Part shown: positions 1-8,616 of the stretch, piece by piece
Layout: every line of letters begins with the position of its first letter
Numbering within the stretch: the stretch's first letter is position 1
Assembly (NCBI GenBank): GCA_024278275.1
Contig: JAJRTN010000118.1
Span: forward strand, 1-64,000
Length of the DNA stretch: 64,000 nucleotides
Reading direction: 5' to 3'
Origin: Candidatus Hydrogenedentota bacterium
Lineage (GTDB): Bacteria > Hydrogenedentota > Hydrogenedentia > Hydrogenedentales > JAJRTN01
Program-made: the position numbers and the translations under genes
The notes under the pieces: model-generated
What the model saw: the letters and a program-made list of their open reading frames with translations, nothing else
What the model was told of the DNA's origin: nothing
The model's database searches: none

Positions 1-443
1 CCGGTCAACCAAGACACGCACGCCGCCTCGTCCGCTTTGATGAACGCCCGGCGCGCCGAGGAACTGCTTACCACCTTTTCCATCCCGAGCAAGCCAGGGC
101 TCACCGTATCGTAGCGCACCGAATCGATGTGCCCGTACCGCCGGTGGCCCGCCAGTACCGACAGCAAGAGCGTGCCCAGCACGTCCGCCTTGCGTGGCGC
201 ATTGTTGCTCGTGTAGACCAGCGGACAATCCGCTATCCACGGGTCGAGAAGCTCCGCCGTCTTCAGGAAGTCCACGAAGAACGCCAACTGGCCCAGCGGC
301 GTCGTGCCCCCCTTTTCGTCCCACGCGATGTGGACCCGCCCGCCGTACGTATCTACGAAAACCGGTGAGGCGGCAAGCTCCAAAAACAACGATTTCTCCT
401 CACCCAAAGGGTGAGCCAATTCCGAATGCTCTTTCCTGTCCAT
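1..443 (-). CDS. transposase fragment (DDE type), truncated by window edge
   Basis: An open frame on the minus strand starts with ATG at 443 and runs off the left edge without a stop (147 codons seen). The translation begins MDRKEHSELAHPLG and continues with blocks such as FVDTYGGRVHIAWDEKGG, TPLGQLAFFVDFLK, APRKADVLGTLLLSVLAGHRRYGHI and LLGMEKVVS. I recognise these as the N-terminal region of a DDE transposase of the IS1380/IS4-like kind. The catalytic residues would lie beyond the edge, so integrity cannot be judged. No terminal inverted repeat was identified to its right. The family call comes from memory of such sequences and is moderately sure; that it is a transposase is more certain than which IS family it belongs to. 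Confidence 0.7.
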   Translation of the reverse strand, partial: MDRKEHSELAHPLGEEKSLFLELAASPVFVDTYGGRVHIAWDEKGGTTPLGQLAFFVDFLKTAELLDPWIADCPLVYTSNNAPRKADVLGTLLLSVLAGHRRYGHIDSVRYDTVSPGLLGMEKVVSSSSARRAFIKADEAACVSWLT

Positions 444-560
444 GCCAAAGAGAATGAATCACTTCCGGAGAACAATGCAAGACGCAACTGCCGTTTTTGG
501 GTTCACCGAGCGCCTCTACCGCGTCCGCTCCGAGCGGCGACATGACAGGCACCATCACAC

Positions 561-1205
561 ATGAACTCCACCGAACCAACCATCCTCTATGCCGTGCGGC
601 ACGGAGAGACCGAATGGAATCTCGCTGGGAGACAGCAAGGCCATCTCGATAGCCCCCTCACGGAGTCCGGCATCAAGCAGGCACCGGCGCTGGCGGATGG
701 CCTGCTTGCGAAAGGAATCGATGTGCTCTACAGCAGTGACCTTGGCCGCGCTCTACATACATCTGAGCTTATTGGGACCAAGATTGCTCTGCCCGTTAAT
801 ACTGACCGTCGCCTTAGTGAGAGGCATCTTGGCACTATGCAAGGTCTGACGAAGGAGGCGTTCCGTCAGCAGTTTCCCGGCGAGTGGGCTGATTTCCATT
901 CCGGCGATCCGGACTACTGTTTTCCAGGCGGTGAAAGCGCGAGACAGCGCTACGAGCGCAGTGTTTCGTGCGTCGAAGATCTGGCACAGCGGTACCCAGG
1001 CCAAACGGTGCTCGTCGTTACCCACGGCGGGGTGCTCAACGGCCTCTTCTACAAGGCCACGCGCATTCCCTTGTCCGAGCCACGCCAGTTCTCCTTGTTC
1101 AACGCCGCCATCAATAGCTTTTCCGTGTGTGGGGACTCTTGGCGCCTGGAGTCGTGGGGTGACACTTGCCATCTGCGGGGAATGCCAACACTTGATGATA
1201 ATTGA
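561..1205 (+). CDS. histidine phosphatase family protein (phosphoglycerate-mutase-like)
   Basis: This 214-residue protein belongs to the histidine phosphatase superfamily, whose members hydrolyse phosphate esters through a phosphohistidine. The RHG signature is near the N-terminus (VRHGETEWN, His14). LYSSDLGRALHTSE supplies the second Arg, SERHLGTMQG the conserved Glu region, and VVTHGGVLN the second catalytic His near residue 157. The length is normal for cofactor-dependent PGM-like or CobC/GpmB-like phosphatases, and the substrate cannot be told from sequence. The start lacks a strong Shine-Dalgarno site. Its 3' end is overlapped by about 157 bp by the convergent aldo/keto reductase frame, an unusual amount that is explained by a C-terminal extension of the neighbour. 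Confidence 0.85.
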   Translation: MNSTEPTILYAVRHGETEWNLAGRQQGHLDSPLTESGIKQAPALADGLLAKGIDVLYSSDLGRALHTSELIGTKIALPVNTDRRLSERHLGTMQGLTKEAFRQQFPGEWADFHSGDPDYCFPGGESARQRYERSVSCVEDLAQRYPGQTVLVVTHGGVLNGLFYKATRIPLSEPRQFSLFNAAINSFSVCGDSWRLESWGDTCHLRGMPTLDDN

Positions 1206-2293
1206 GAACGCCCATAGACCTGTGATGTACTCGCATGGCTCATCAATTCCGACCGTGTTCGCCCACGGACAAATGCGAACAGCAACCAGCCTAACCGTCC
1301 GTGCCAGTCCGTGTTCGTCCCATATTCCGCCGCCTCAAGCTGCTCCAGTTCCTGGTCACTCAGGGCGATCACACGGGCCGTCATGGCCGCCTGAACCCGG
1401 CCGGGGTTGCCCGTTCCAATGATCGGGTACACCGGGAAGGGCTGGTGCAGCAGGTAGGCCAGGGCGACCTGGCTGGCCAGGTAACCCTTGTTCTTTCCGA
1501 TCTCGGCGGCCACGCGCAGCCGGGCACGGCTGGTGGGACAGTCAAAGTCGGCGCCGTGGGGACAGGGGCCTTCGTGGCCCGCCTGTGCCCAGGCAACGTT
1601 ATCGGCGCTGAAGTAACCGCAGGCCTGTGACGTATAGGCTACCAGGGGCATTTGTGTTTCCCCGTGCCACGCCCGGGTGGGGCCGTCTACCGAGAGCATT
1701 CCCGGAAGCTGCGGGGCATCGGGGTTCCGGTTCGCGAGGGACCAGCCGGGCTGGTTGGCCGTGAATCCCTTGAGACCGTTGGCCCCGGCCCGGGCGTTGG
1801 CCTCGGCGATGCGCTCAACGGACCAGTTGGACGCGCCGAAGGCGCGGATCCGCCCGTCCGCCATGAAGCCGTTGAGCGTTTCCAGGAGTTCGTCCAGATC
1901 GCACCCGGGGTCGTCACGGTGGAGCCAGTAGATATCCACGCAATCCATGCCCAGGCGATCCAGGCTCTCATTCAGATCCCGGTTCAGATCCGCCGCGCCG
2001 AGCCGCCCCCGATCCATGGCATCGAGCGGGGGATGACCGCCCTTGGTGCCGATGATGACCCTGTCCCGCATGCCGCGGGCCTTGACCCACGCGCCCACGG
2101 TGCGTTCGCTTGCTCCCACGCCGTTTTCCAGCCAGGCGGCGTAGATGTGTGCCGTGTCCAGGAAGTTTCCGCCCCCTTCGGCGTAGGCGTCCATCACCGC
2201 GAAACTCCGGTCTTCGGGAAGGGACGAACCGAAAGAACCGGTTCCCAGGCAAATGGCCGATGGAGACAAAGGACTCCCGAATGGCATGATCAT
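1049..2293 (-). CDS. aldo/keto reductase with anomalous C-terminal extension
   Basis: NAD(P)H-dependent aldo/keto reductase, an (alpha/beta)8 enzyme reducing carbonyls or oxidising alcohols. The AKR tetrad is visible: Asp46 (FLDTAHIY), Tyr51, Lys84 (IIGTK) and His125 (YWLHRDD). The expected fold ends near residue 325 (LEAAEYG). The frame then continues about 89 more residues, first through a 10-bp-period repeat (translated TNTDWHGR, near 1295-1318) and then antisense through the end of the phosphatase gene. The original stop was probably lost through this repeat. The start ATG at 2293 sits behind GGAGG in a good position. It lies 25 bp downstream of the SDR gene on the same strand, so the two are probably co-transcribed. 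Substrate unknown. Confidence 0.85.
   Translation of the reverse strand: MIMPFGSPLSPSAICLGTGSFGSSLPEDRSFAVMDAYAEGGGNFLDTAHIYAAWLENGVGASERTVGAWVKARGMRDRVIIGTKGGHPPLDAMDRGRLGAADLNRDLNESLDRLGMDCVDIYWLHRDDPGCDLDELLETLNGFMADGRIRAFGASNWSVERIAEANARAGANGLKGFTANQPGWSLANRNPDAPQLPGMLSVDGPTRAWHGETQMPLVAYTSQACGYFSADNVAWAQAGHEGPCPHGADFDCPTSRARLRVAAEIGKNKGYLASQVALAYLLHQPFPVYPIIGTGNPGRVQAAMTARVIALSDQELEQLEAAEYGTNTDWHGRLGWLLFAFVRGRTRSELMSHASTSQVYGRSQLSSSVGIPRRWQVSPHDSRRQESPHTEKLLMAALNKENWRGSDKGMRVAL
1243..1321. repeat. 10-bp-period CGGAC/GTCCG repeat hairpin
   Basis: GTCCG units start at 1297 and 1307, with a GTCCC variant at 1317, exactly 10 bp apart. Complementary CGGAC is at 1266, so the region can fold back on itself. 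It lies at the convergent junction of the phosphatase and aldo/keto reductase genes. It is the same class as the repeat at 56385-56457 and is probably a terminator-like element. Confidence 0.6.
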
Positions 2294-2318
2294 GGCATGA
2301 TTCCTCCCGCGGCGGCGG

Positions 2319-3104
2319 TTAATCCCAAGCGGGCCGGGGTTTTTGGATGCCGTCGTGGATCCAGAGGAACTTCCCGTTCACGCCGTCCTGTTCTTTTGCC
2401 AACATTTCCAGGATAAGCTCGGCCGTCTTCTCGGGCGGATCGCCTCCCGTTTCCTTCACCATGTCGGCCCAACGACGCACGTTGTCGTCTCCGCGGCGCT
2501 CGCCTTCCTCCCGGATGGCCGCCCACATTTCCGTCTTCACCTCGCCCGGATGGATCGCGTTGGCCGTGACGCCGGTCCCTTCCAACTCGTCCGCAAGCTG
2601 GCGGGTGAAGTGGTTCAGGGCCACCTTGCTGAGTTGATAGACACTGCCCACGCTGCCCGGTGCGCCAATGGCCGCCGCCGAACTGATGTTGAAAATGCGT
2701 CCCCAGCCGTGGCTCACCATGTCGCCCATGAAGTGGCGGCACATGAGGTAAGGGCCGATCGTGTTCACCGTGAGGGTATTGATCCAGCTTTCCGGGGTGC
2801 TCTTGCTGATGGGCACCATCTCGCAGTGAATCCCGGCACTGTTTACCAGGATGACCGTCCGCCCCATGCTGTCACACACTTGCCGCAGTCGTTCCACATC
2901 CGCGGCATTCCCCACATCCGCGGAAATGGATTTGCACAAACCATTTTCATGGTGAATACGTGAGGCCGTCCGCTCAAGCTTGCTGAGACGCCGGCCCACC
3001 AGTGCGACCTTCAGCCCCTGCTGGGCCAGGGCCACGGCCACCGCCGCGCCGATCCCGGTACCCGCGCCTGTAACCACCGCAACCTCGCCGTCAAATTTCC
3101 GCAT
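2319..3104 (-). CDS. SDR family NAD(P)-dependent oxidoreductase
   Basis: Short-chain dehydrogenase/reductase of 261 residues, normal for classical SDRs. The N-terminal Rossmann motif is TGAGTGIG. NSAG, the catalytic Ser (FNISSAAAIG) and the Tyr-x-x-x-Lys pair (VYQLSK) follow in order, and PGEVKTEM matches the cofactor loop after the active site. I chose ATG 3104 because AAGGAG lies at ideal distance before it; an open frame extends upstream to 3191 but lacks such a site. It is followed after 25 bp by the aldo/keto reductase, suggesting a two-gene operon for an unidentified carbonyl or alcohol substrate. Confidence 0.88.
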   Translation of the reverse strand: MRKFDGEVAVVTGAGTGIGAAVAVALAQQGLKVALVGRRLSKLERTASRIHHENGLCKSISADVGNAADVERLRQVCDSMGRTVILVNSAGIHCEMVPISKSTPESWINTLTVNTIGPYLMCRHFMGDMVSHGWGRIFNISSAAAIGAPGSVGSVYQLSKVALNHFTRQLADELEGTGVTANAIHPGEVKTEMWAAIREEGERRGDDNVRRWADMVKETGGDPPEKTAELILEMLAKEQDGVNGKFLWIHDGIQKPRPAWD

Positions 3105-3228
3105 GACTCGCTCCTTCGCGTCACCCAGTCCATGAAAAATGTCAACCAGTGTACTTTTTCCTATTTTCCACTCTACGGAGCTGGACGACACTTGTCAAGC
3201 GGAACGATTTTCAGCGGGCCGGCATATG

Positions 3229-3269
3229 ATCCGGTATGCTGGGGTTCGTTTCGCCACAGCATACCGGAT
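3229..3269. promoter_or_regulatory. 13-bp perfect inverted repeat between divergent genes
   Basis: The arms at 3229-3241 (ATCCGGTATGCTG) and 3257-3269 are perfectly complementary, with a 15-nt spacer. The element sits between the minus-strand SDR gene (start 3104) and plus-strand glgC (start 3409). A shared operator, or a hairpin in the glgC leader, are both possible. No T-run follows on either strand, so a simple terminator is less likely. Confidence 0.6.
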
Positions 3270-3408
3270 GGCACGTAATACCGATTCCCATTTCGCAAAG
3301 GCCTGTATGGTGAATGCCGTTTCATGGTACCATGGGGCGTAGTGTGGGGTGGGGCGGGGAGTGTTTTGTCTTCGGGGGCTGGCGCCGTCAAGAGACAAGG
3401 AGACAGCA

Positions 3409-4626
3409 TTGCAACACGTGTTGACCATGGTGATGGCGGGCGGCGTGGGGGAGCGGCTTCATCCCCTGACGCGGGAACGGGCGAAGCCTGCGGTTCCTTT
3501 CGGTGGCATGTACCGCATCATCGACTTCACCCTCTCCAACTGTATTAATTCCGGCTGCCGCCATATCCAGGTACTGGTACAGTACAAGTCCCACTCGTTG
3601 ACAAGGCATATTCGTTCGGCATGGGACATGGTACACCGTGAGCTGGGAGAGTTCATTGATGTCATTCCGCCGCAGATGCGGGTGAGCGACAACTGGTACC
3701 TGGGAACGGCGGACGCCATTTACCAGAATCTCTTCCTGCTGGAGGATACCCAGCCCAAGCAGGTGCTGATTCTCTCCGGCGATCATATCTACAAGATGAA
3801 TTATCAGAAGATGGTTCAAGCCCATCGGGAACATGGAGCCGATCTGATCATTGCGGCCATTCCCGTGCCCACGCCCGAGGCGAGCCAGTTTGGCGTGCTC
3901 CAGGTGGATTTGTCGGGACGTATCGTGGGTTTCCAGGAAAAACCGGAAAAACCGACCCCGTTGCCCGAGGATCCCAATATCTGTCTGGCGTCCATGGGGG
4001 TGTATGTATTTGACAGGAAAGTCCTGCGCGCCGCGGCGATGGAGGATGCGGAGTGTTCCCATTCATCCCATGACTTCGGGAAAGACATCATTCCCAAGTT
4101 GGTGGAAACGCACCAGGTTTATGCCTATATCTTTCAGGATGAAAACCGGAAAGAGGCGTACTATTGGCGCGACGTGGGTACTATCGAAGCCTATTGGGAG
4201 GCCAATATCGATCTGGTCGAGGTGGATCCGCATTTTAACCTGTATGATCGGTCCTGGCCCATGCGGACCAATCTCCCCATGGCGCCCCCCGCGAAATTCG
4301 TTTTCGCCAGTCCCGGTGAACGCTTTGGCGTGGCCGTTGATAGTATCGTGAGTCCGGGCTGCATCATCAGCGGCGGTATGGTGAACCGCTCGGTCCTTTC
4401 ACCGTCCGTGCGCGTCAACAGCTATGCCTACGTGGATGAATCCATCATTTTTCGAGGCGCGAACGTGGGGCGGTATGCTCAGATTCGTCGCGCCATCATC
4501 GAAAAAAACGTTCAAATTCCCGAGCATGCGGTTATCGGCCACAACCTGGAGGAAGATGCCCGGCGTTTTCGCGTTACCCCGAAAGGTATCGTGGTAATCG
4601 AGTCGGCGGATCCGCTCCAGGAGTGA
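3409..4626 (+). CDS. glgC: glucose-1-phosphate adenylyltransferase
   Basis: Forms ADP-glucose from ATP and glucose-1-phosphate, the committed step of bacterial glycogen synthesis in the cytoplasm. The N-terminal nucleotidyltransferase motif (MAGGVGERLHPLTRERAKP) and PFGGMYRIIDFTLSN are present, followed by GTADAIYQN, SGDHIYKMNY, FQEKP and YYWRDVGTIEAYWEAN. A C-terminal left-handed beta-helix region contains SPGCIISGG. I place the start at TTG 3409 because AAGGAG precedes it by six bases; the protein is then 405 residues, close to the usual length. An upstream in-frame ATG at 3349 has no ribosome binding site. The next gene is co-directional after about 80 bp. Confidence 0.95.
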   Translation: MQHVLTMVMAGGVGERLHPLTRERAKPAVPFGGMYRIIDFTLSNCINSGCRHIQVLVQYKSHSLTRHIRSAWDMVHRELGEFIDVIPPQMRVSDNWYLGTADAIYQNLFLLEDTQPKQVLILSGDHIYKMNYQKMVQAHREHGADLIIAAIPVPTPEASQFGVLQVDLSGRIVGFQEKPEKPTPLPEDPNICLASMGVYVFDRKVLRAAAMEDAECSHSSHDFGKDIIPKLVETHQVYAYIFQDENRKEAYYWRDVGTIEAYWEANIDLVEVDPHFNLYDRSWPMRTNLPMAPPAKFVFASPGERFGVAVDSIVSPGCIISGGMVNRSVLSPSVRVNSYAYVDESIIFRGANVGRYAQIRRAIIEKNVQIPEHAVIGHNLEEDARRFRVTPKGIVVIESADPLQE

Positions 4627-4705
4627 TGACGGGATGATTCGGGACGTCACCGGTGTTTGAAAAGCACGGGGCACCGGCCCGGTTCCCGAAACGGAAGGAG
4701 ATTAC

Positions 4706-5632
4706 ATGCGCTTCCTTGCGGTTGCTTTGCTGCTCGTGGGCGGCCTCGCCTGGTGTGAAGAGTGGACCTGGGTGGATGAAGCGGGTGGCGACCCGGCCAC
4801 GCTCGTGGAGAAGGTGCGCGCTTTCGACCGTCTTCACCGTGATCTTGCCGAAGAGATAATCGTCGCATACCGCAAAGTCGCCGGCACCCCGGCGTCGGAG
4901 GAGAAAGCCAAGGATTTGCTCGACCAGGCCGGGGCGCATATCGCCTTGATCCGTGAAGCCTACGAGAGAGCCGCGGCGCTCCAACCCAACAACGCGGCCC
5001 TGCTCAATTACCGGGGTGAGTTCCTGTACGATGTGATGGGGGATGAGGCGGAAGGCGTCCGTCTCTGGCGTCGAGCCGTTGAATTGGACGACACGCTCGC
5101 CCCGGCCCACAATAACCTGGGTATTCACTATTTTCACTCGGGCAACTATGAGGAAGGATTGAAGGAACTGGACCGGGCGCTTAAGCTGGATCGCGAACAC
5201 CCTGATTTTCTCTTTAACATGGCCCAGATGTATCTTATCCACACGCCCCAGGTTATGGAATTGCGTCACTGGAGCGAGAAAAAGATCTACAGGGAGGCCA
5301 TGAAGCTTTCCAGGAAGGCGGTGAAACAGGCCCCGGACGACTACGCGTTGGCCCGGGACTACGCCATGAATTTCTTCAGTGCCGAGCGATTCGGCGTGAA
5401 GCCGGATTGGGAACGGGCGGCCGAGGCCTGGGCCGCGGCGCGGGCCTGCGCACCTGCCGAGACCGATGTTTTCTATACCTGGCTCAACCAGGGGCGCGTT
5501 CTGGTGGCCGCCCGTGAAGATGAGAAGGCGGTGAAGTGCCTGGAGCAGGCGCTCGCGATCAAGGCCGACAGTACCGCCGCGACCGACCTGCTTGCGGGCG
5601 CGCGGAAGCGTATCGCGGATCGCGACAAGTGA
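4706..5632 (+). CDS. secreted tetratricopeptide-repeat protein
   Basis: 308-residue protein with an N-terminal signal peptide (MRFLAVALLLVGGLAWC, possible cleavage or lipidation near Cys17) followed by helical TPR-like repeats. Recognisable TPR units include LQPNNAALLNYRGEFLYD, LAPAHNNLGIHYFHSGNYEE and HPDFLFNMAQMYL, with a final unit near EKAVKCLEQALAI. TPRs mediate protein-protein contacts, so a periplasmic scaffolding role is likely, but no enzyme domain is visible. A strong GGAAGGAG precedes the ATG. It lies between glgC and lepB on the same strand. Confidence 0.75.
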   Translation: MRFLAVALLLVGGLAWCEEWTWVDEAGGDPATLVEKVRAFDRLHRDLAEEIIVAYRKVAGTPASEEKAKDLLDQAGAHIALIREAYERAAALQPNNAALLNYRGEFLYDVMGDEAEGVRLWRRAVELDDTLAPAHNNLGIHYFHSGNYEEGLKELDRALKLDREHPDFLFNMAQMYLIHTPQVMELRHWSEKKIYREAMKLSRKAVKQAPDDYALARDYAMNFFSAERFGVKPDWERAAEAWAAARACAPAETDVFYTWLNQGRVLVAAREDEKAVKCLEQALAIKADSTAATDLLAGARKRIADRDK

Positions 5633-5672
5633 TTCGGTCCGTGCGGGTATGGGGAGACGCGGTGCAAGCGCG

Positions 5673-6254
5673 ATGACTACTGATGCTGTCGAAAACCGGG
5701 AAGGGCGCCTGCGGCGTGGCATGCGCCTGGTCTTTGGACGCGTGGGCGGCCAGGTGGGGTTGATCGTTTTTTTGCTCCTGGTGGGCTATTTCTTTGGAAT
5801 CCGGGGGGTGCGTTTTTTTCGCGTGCCCTCCTCTTCCATGGAGCCCACCTTGTTGCGGCAGGACCAGTTGATCACCCTCAAGGAACCCGTTTACCGGCGG
5901 GGTGATATCGTGGTGGTGCGCGATAGGAAGAACGGGGGCTACCTGGTGAAGCGCATCGCGGGCGTCGGTGGGGATGTGCTTCTCGTGCGTGATGGTGTCC
6001 TCTACATCAATGATCGTTATGCCTCGGAGCCCTATATCAAGGAACCCATGGTGTACACCTTTCCGAAGCCCGTTTGGGTGCCGCCGGACCGGTTTTTTTT
6101 ATTGGGGGATAACCGTAACGACAGCGACGACAGCTCCGTGGACTACCATACGGTCCCCAGGGAGGACATCGTGGGCAGGGTTGTTTTCATTTATTTCCCA
6201 TACGACCGCTGGGGACCTGTCGCATCCTATCCCCTGGCGCCGGTCCCCGGCTGA
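5673..6254 (+). CDS. lepB: signal peptidase I
   Basis: Type I signal peptidase that removes signal peptides from secreted proteins at the outer face of the inner membrane. One membrane anchor (about residues 27-45) is followed by the catalytic serine box PSSSMEPTL (Ser55) and the lysine box YLVKRIAG (Lys94), forming the Ser-Lys dyad. The conserved GDNRNDSDDS box comes near the end. At 193 residues it is a compact single-anchor form. The start is uncertain: ATG 5673 gives the usual short cytoplasmic tail, ATG 5649 is also in frame, and neither has a clear ribosome binding site. It is followed by a second intramembrane protease, the rhomboid. Confidence 0.93.
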   Translation: MTTDAVENREGRLRRGMRLVFGRVGGQVGLIVFLLLVGYFFGIRGVRFFRVPSSSMEPTLLRQDQLITLKEPVYRRGDIVVVRDRKNGGYLVKRIAGVGGDVLLVRDGVLYINDRYASEPYIKEPMVYTFPKPVWVPPDRFFLLGDNRNDSDDSSVDYHTVPREDIVGRVVFIYFPYDRWGPVASYPLAPVPG

Positions 6255-6336
6255 CCCCGTCTGCTGGCTCCGTCCGCCGCGTTTCCGCTACAATGGGACG
6301 CGATGACAAGGCGGGTATACCCACCGTCGAAAGGGC

Positions 6337-7095
6337 ATGATGAGCGGTTATTATCAGCAGCGTCCCGGCCTGGGCTTTGGTCGCATCACGTGGGCCGTAC
6401 AGCGGCTCATCATTATCAACGCCATTGTATTTGCCCTCCAGTTGCTTATCCATATCCCTTTTGGAGGGCATTATGCCTCCGTGCCCGGCGGGATTTTCGT
6501 GCGCGAGTGGCTGGCCTTCAGCTCCTACCGTGTGCTGCGGGGCGCCGTCTGGCAATTACTGACCTACCAGTTCCTGCACGCGGGTCTCATGCACCTCTTC
6601 GTCAATATGCTGACCCTCTACTTTTTTGGTCCCGATGTGGAGCGGAAGTTGGGCACCCCCCGTTTCTACCGCTTTTACCTGCTCTGCGGCGGCTTGGGCG
6701 TGTTGCTTACGACCATCGCCGAGGCGTTGCTCGGACGGCATGGCGGCGTCGTTGTGGGGGCCAGCGGTGCGGTGCTGGGCGTACTCGTCGCTTTCGCCAT
6801 GATCGACCCCGACCGCCAGATCTTCCTCTTTCCCATCCCCGTGCCCGTGAGCGCGCGCATCCTGGTCATCATCATGGTGGTGATTAACCTCGTCAACAGC
6901 ATGGGAGACAGTCCCGTCGCGGTTTTCACCCACCTGGGCGGCATGCTCGTGGGTTTTCTCTACATGCGTTTTCAGGGTAGAATGCCGGGGTGGGGCGGCC
7001 CTGGGAAATTTCGCGGATGGGGCAAGAGGAAAGGCAAAATCAACAAGGTTGGTGATGCCGTGGGCAATATCTTCAAGTTCAACAACCGTCATTGA
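6337..7095 (+). CDS. rhomboid family intramembrane serine protease
   Basis: Polytopic serine protease that cleaves transmembrane substrates. The catalytic GASG motif is at residues 141-144 (Ser143) and the partner His is in FTHLGGM (His199). The HLFVNM block near residue 86 supplies the oxyanion-hole His/Asn. At least six hydrophobic segments are present. The C-terminal tail is Lys/Gly-rich and positively charged. Length (252) is typical. Its stop codon overlaps the putative TTG start of the J-domain gene, implying translational coupling. Substrate unknown. Confidence 0.92.
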   Translation: MMSGYYQQRPGLGFGRITWAVQRLIIINAIVFALQLLIHIPFGGHYASVPGGIFVREWLAFSSYRVLRGAVWQLLTYQFLHAGLMHLFVNMLTLYFFGPDVERKLGTPRFYRFYLLCGGLGVLLTTIAEALLGRHGGVVVGASGAVLGVLVAFAMIDPDRQIFLFPIPVPVSARILVIIMVVINLVNSMGDSPVAVFTHLGGMLVGFLYMRFQGRMPGWGGPGKFRGWGKRKGKINKVGDAVGNIFKFNNRH

Positions 7096-7448
7096 TTGAC
7101 AGGCAGGCTCCCGTGTTTGGTGTCGGCCCACAAGAGTTTCTCATCTTTGTCGTTATCGTGGTGTGCCTCAGCGTCACGGGGCTCTGGCCGCGTGTGATGG
7201 ATGCGTTTCGTGAACTGCGCGGCGAACCACCGCGCGGTGACCATGGACGACCTGCCGCCACGGCGCTGGACCGTGATCTGTGCTATCGCATGTTGGGGTT
7301 GTCGCCCTCGGCCACGTGGGAAGAGATAGAGCGGGCCTATCGCAGGAAGGCCAAGCTGCATCATCCCGACCTCGGCGGCGATGAAGATACCATGCGTGCC
7401 CTCAACGAGGCCTACCAGCGCCTGAAGGCCCTTCGCGAGCAGCGCTGA
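7092..7448 (+). CDS. membrane-anchored J-domain (DnaJ-like) protein
   Basis: Small 118-residue protein with an N-terminal transmembrane helix (FLIFVVIVVCLSVTG) and a C-terminal J-domain (YRMLGLSPSATWEEIERAY...) containing the HPD motif (KLHHPDLGGD). J-domains stimulate Hsp70/DnaK ATPase activity, and the anchor suggests recruitment of DnaK to the membrane. The start is either TTG 7092, overlapping the rhomboid stop, or GTG 7113; both keep the helix. The arrangement with the rhomboid suggests a shared membrane protein quality-control role, which is inference. Confidence 0.82.
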   Translation: MIDRQAPVFGVGPQEFLIFVVIVVCLSVTGLWPRVMDAFRELRGEPPRGDHGRPAATALDRDLCYRMLGLSPSATWEEIERAYRRKAKLHHPDLGGDEDTMRALNEAYQRLKALREQR

Positions 7449-7487
7449 GCACTTGAGTCGCCATCGGAGCGATGGGAGGGCGGCTCA

Positions 7488-7556
7488 TGGACGACATGGA
7501 CATGATGGACACAGTGGATATGAAGTATCCGTCCATGGAGTCCATCCAGTCCACGG
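7488..7556. repeat. 9-bp-period TGGAC/GTCCA repeat hairpin
   Basis: TGGAC (last copy TGGAT) begins at 7488, 7497, 7506 and 7515, exactly 9 bp apart. The complement GTCCA begins at 7531, 7540 and 7549, also 9 bp apart. The two arrays can pair into a long imperfect hairpin. It lies between the converging J-domain gene and methyltransferase operon, so a bidirectional terminator is a sensible inference. The 425-bp gap around it holds no other clear gene except a possible 33-codon frame. Confidence 0.7.
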
Positions 7557-7774
7557 ATTTCCCCGTGCCATCTCGAACCTCACTCTTCTGGAATCCCTTT
7601 TGCCGTGAATGAATCGCGCCCCAATTCGTCAATAATAATGCGGGATTCATGCGGCATTGGACATGGTTTCGGGAAAAAGATCGAAAACTTGCGGAAACCC
7701 GCGATACATGCTAAAGTATATTTAGTGTAGTTGTAAATAATTTACCTCACCGCCTGACCGAGGAGAACCAGGGC

Positions 7775-7876
7775 ATGCGGCTCGACATTGCGGAAGTCCT
7801 TCAGAACAGCGTCGATGTTATCATCGGCCGGATCGGGGTCTTCGTCGGGCGGGTGTGGCATGTGCTTCGCGGCTAA
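7775..7876 (+). CDS. possible 33-residue small protein
   Basis: A short frame beginning MRLDIAEVLQNS and ending GRVWHVLRG has AGGAG nine bases before its ATG. Upstream is an AT-rich stretch with TTGCGG, a 17-base spacer and TAAAGT that could act as a promoter. The C-terminal half is amphipathic to hydrophobic. It overlaps the last bases of the convergent methyltransferase gene. The opposite strand also carries a plausible short frame here, so the coding strand is not certain and the call is weak. Confidence 0.25.
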   Translation: MRLDIAEVLQNSVDVIIGRIGVFVGRVWHVLRG

Positions 7877-8616
7877 GTGCGCCGGAACACCATCACCAAG
7901 TCGCTGCTTTTCGTGGCCACATACGGCTCTTCGGCCATCTTTCCGAAGACACCTTCCACGTGAAACCCGCACGCCTGGGCCACCTTTCGTAATTGCGTCT
8001 CGTCGAGGTGTTGCAGCACCGCGGTTTCCCCGACACTGACGATTGCGCCCTGTTTCTTGGCGAAGAAGCCGAGACTGAGATAGGTTTGTTTGCCCCTGGG
8101 CACGAGGTTCTTGATGGCGGTAACCTCGACGCCCCGCACCTGCTTTGTGGAGACCTGTTGGGTGGGTCTTTCCTCGACACGCCGGGCATAGTTCAGGACT
8201 TGCACGAGGAACATGCCGTCCCTCGCCAAAACGGCCCGTACGGCGGCAAAGGTCTGTTCGACCGCCGCGAGGTCGGGCAAAAGCGACAGGGAATTACCCA
8301 GGCAAAGCGCCAGGTCCCGGGGACCGGTCGCCACCCGGCGCATATCGCCCGTGCCATACCGCACCCTGGGATGGGGCCGCACCGCTTTCGCCTGGTTCAC
8401 CATGGCATCGCTCAGGTCGAAGGCGTCCACCTCCGCCCCCAGGTTGGCGAAAAGTTCCGCGTGAAATCCCGTGCCACAGGCGATGTCCACGATCCGCCGT
8501 CCCGGCGCTTTTTCGAGCACGTCACGCAGAAAGGGGCCCTCGCGCCTGCTTCGCCCATCCGGATCAAACAGAACATCGTAGAACGCGGCGCCCGAACGGA
8601 ACGCTTCGAGATTCAT
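7873..8616 (-). CDS. class I SAM-dependent methyltransferase
   Basis: 247-residue Rossmann-fold methyltransferase. Motif I is IVDIACGTGFHAELFA, followed by the acidic strand end VDAFDLSDAM and a motif-IV-like LALCLGNSLSLL. The substrate is not evident. Its ATG overlaps the stop of the upstream YgfZ-TPR gene (ATGA arrangement), so it is translationally coupled as the last gene of the Fe-S-associated operon. That context could hint at a substrate linked to Fe-S enzymes, but nothing in the sequence proves it. Confidence 0.85.
   Translation of the reverse strand: MNLEAFRSGAAFYDVLFDPDGRSRREGPFLRDVLEKAPGRRIVDIACGTGFHAELFANLGAEVDAFDLSDAMVNQAKAVRPHPRVRYGTGDMRRVATGPRDLALCLGNSLSLLPDLAAVEQTFAAVRAVLARDGMFLVQVLNYARRVEERPTQQVSTKQVRGVEVTAIKNLVPRGKQTYLSLGFFAKKQGAIVSVGETAVLQHLDETQLRKVAQACGFHVEGVFGKMAEEPYVATKSSDLVMVFRRT

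Noticed and set aside
7488..7556. CRISPR-like array
   Set aside because: The 5-base unit with 9-bp period has no spacers of CRISPR length and no cas genes are present; it is a hairpin-forming direct repeat.
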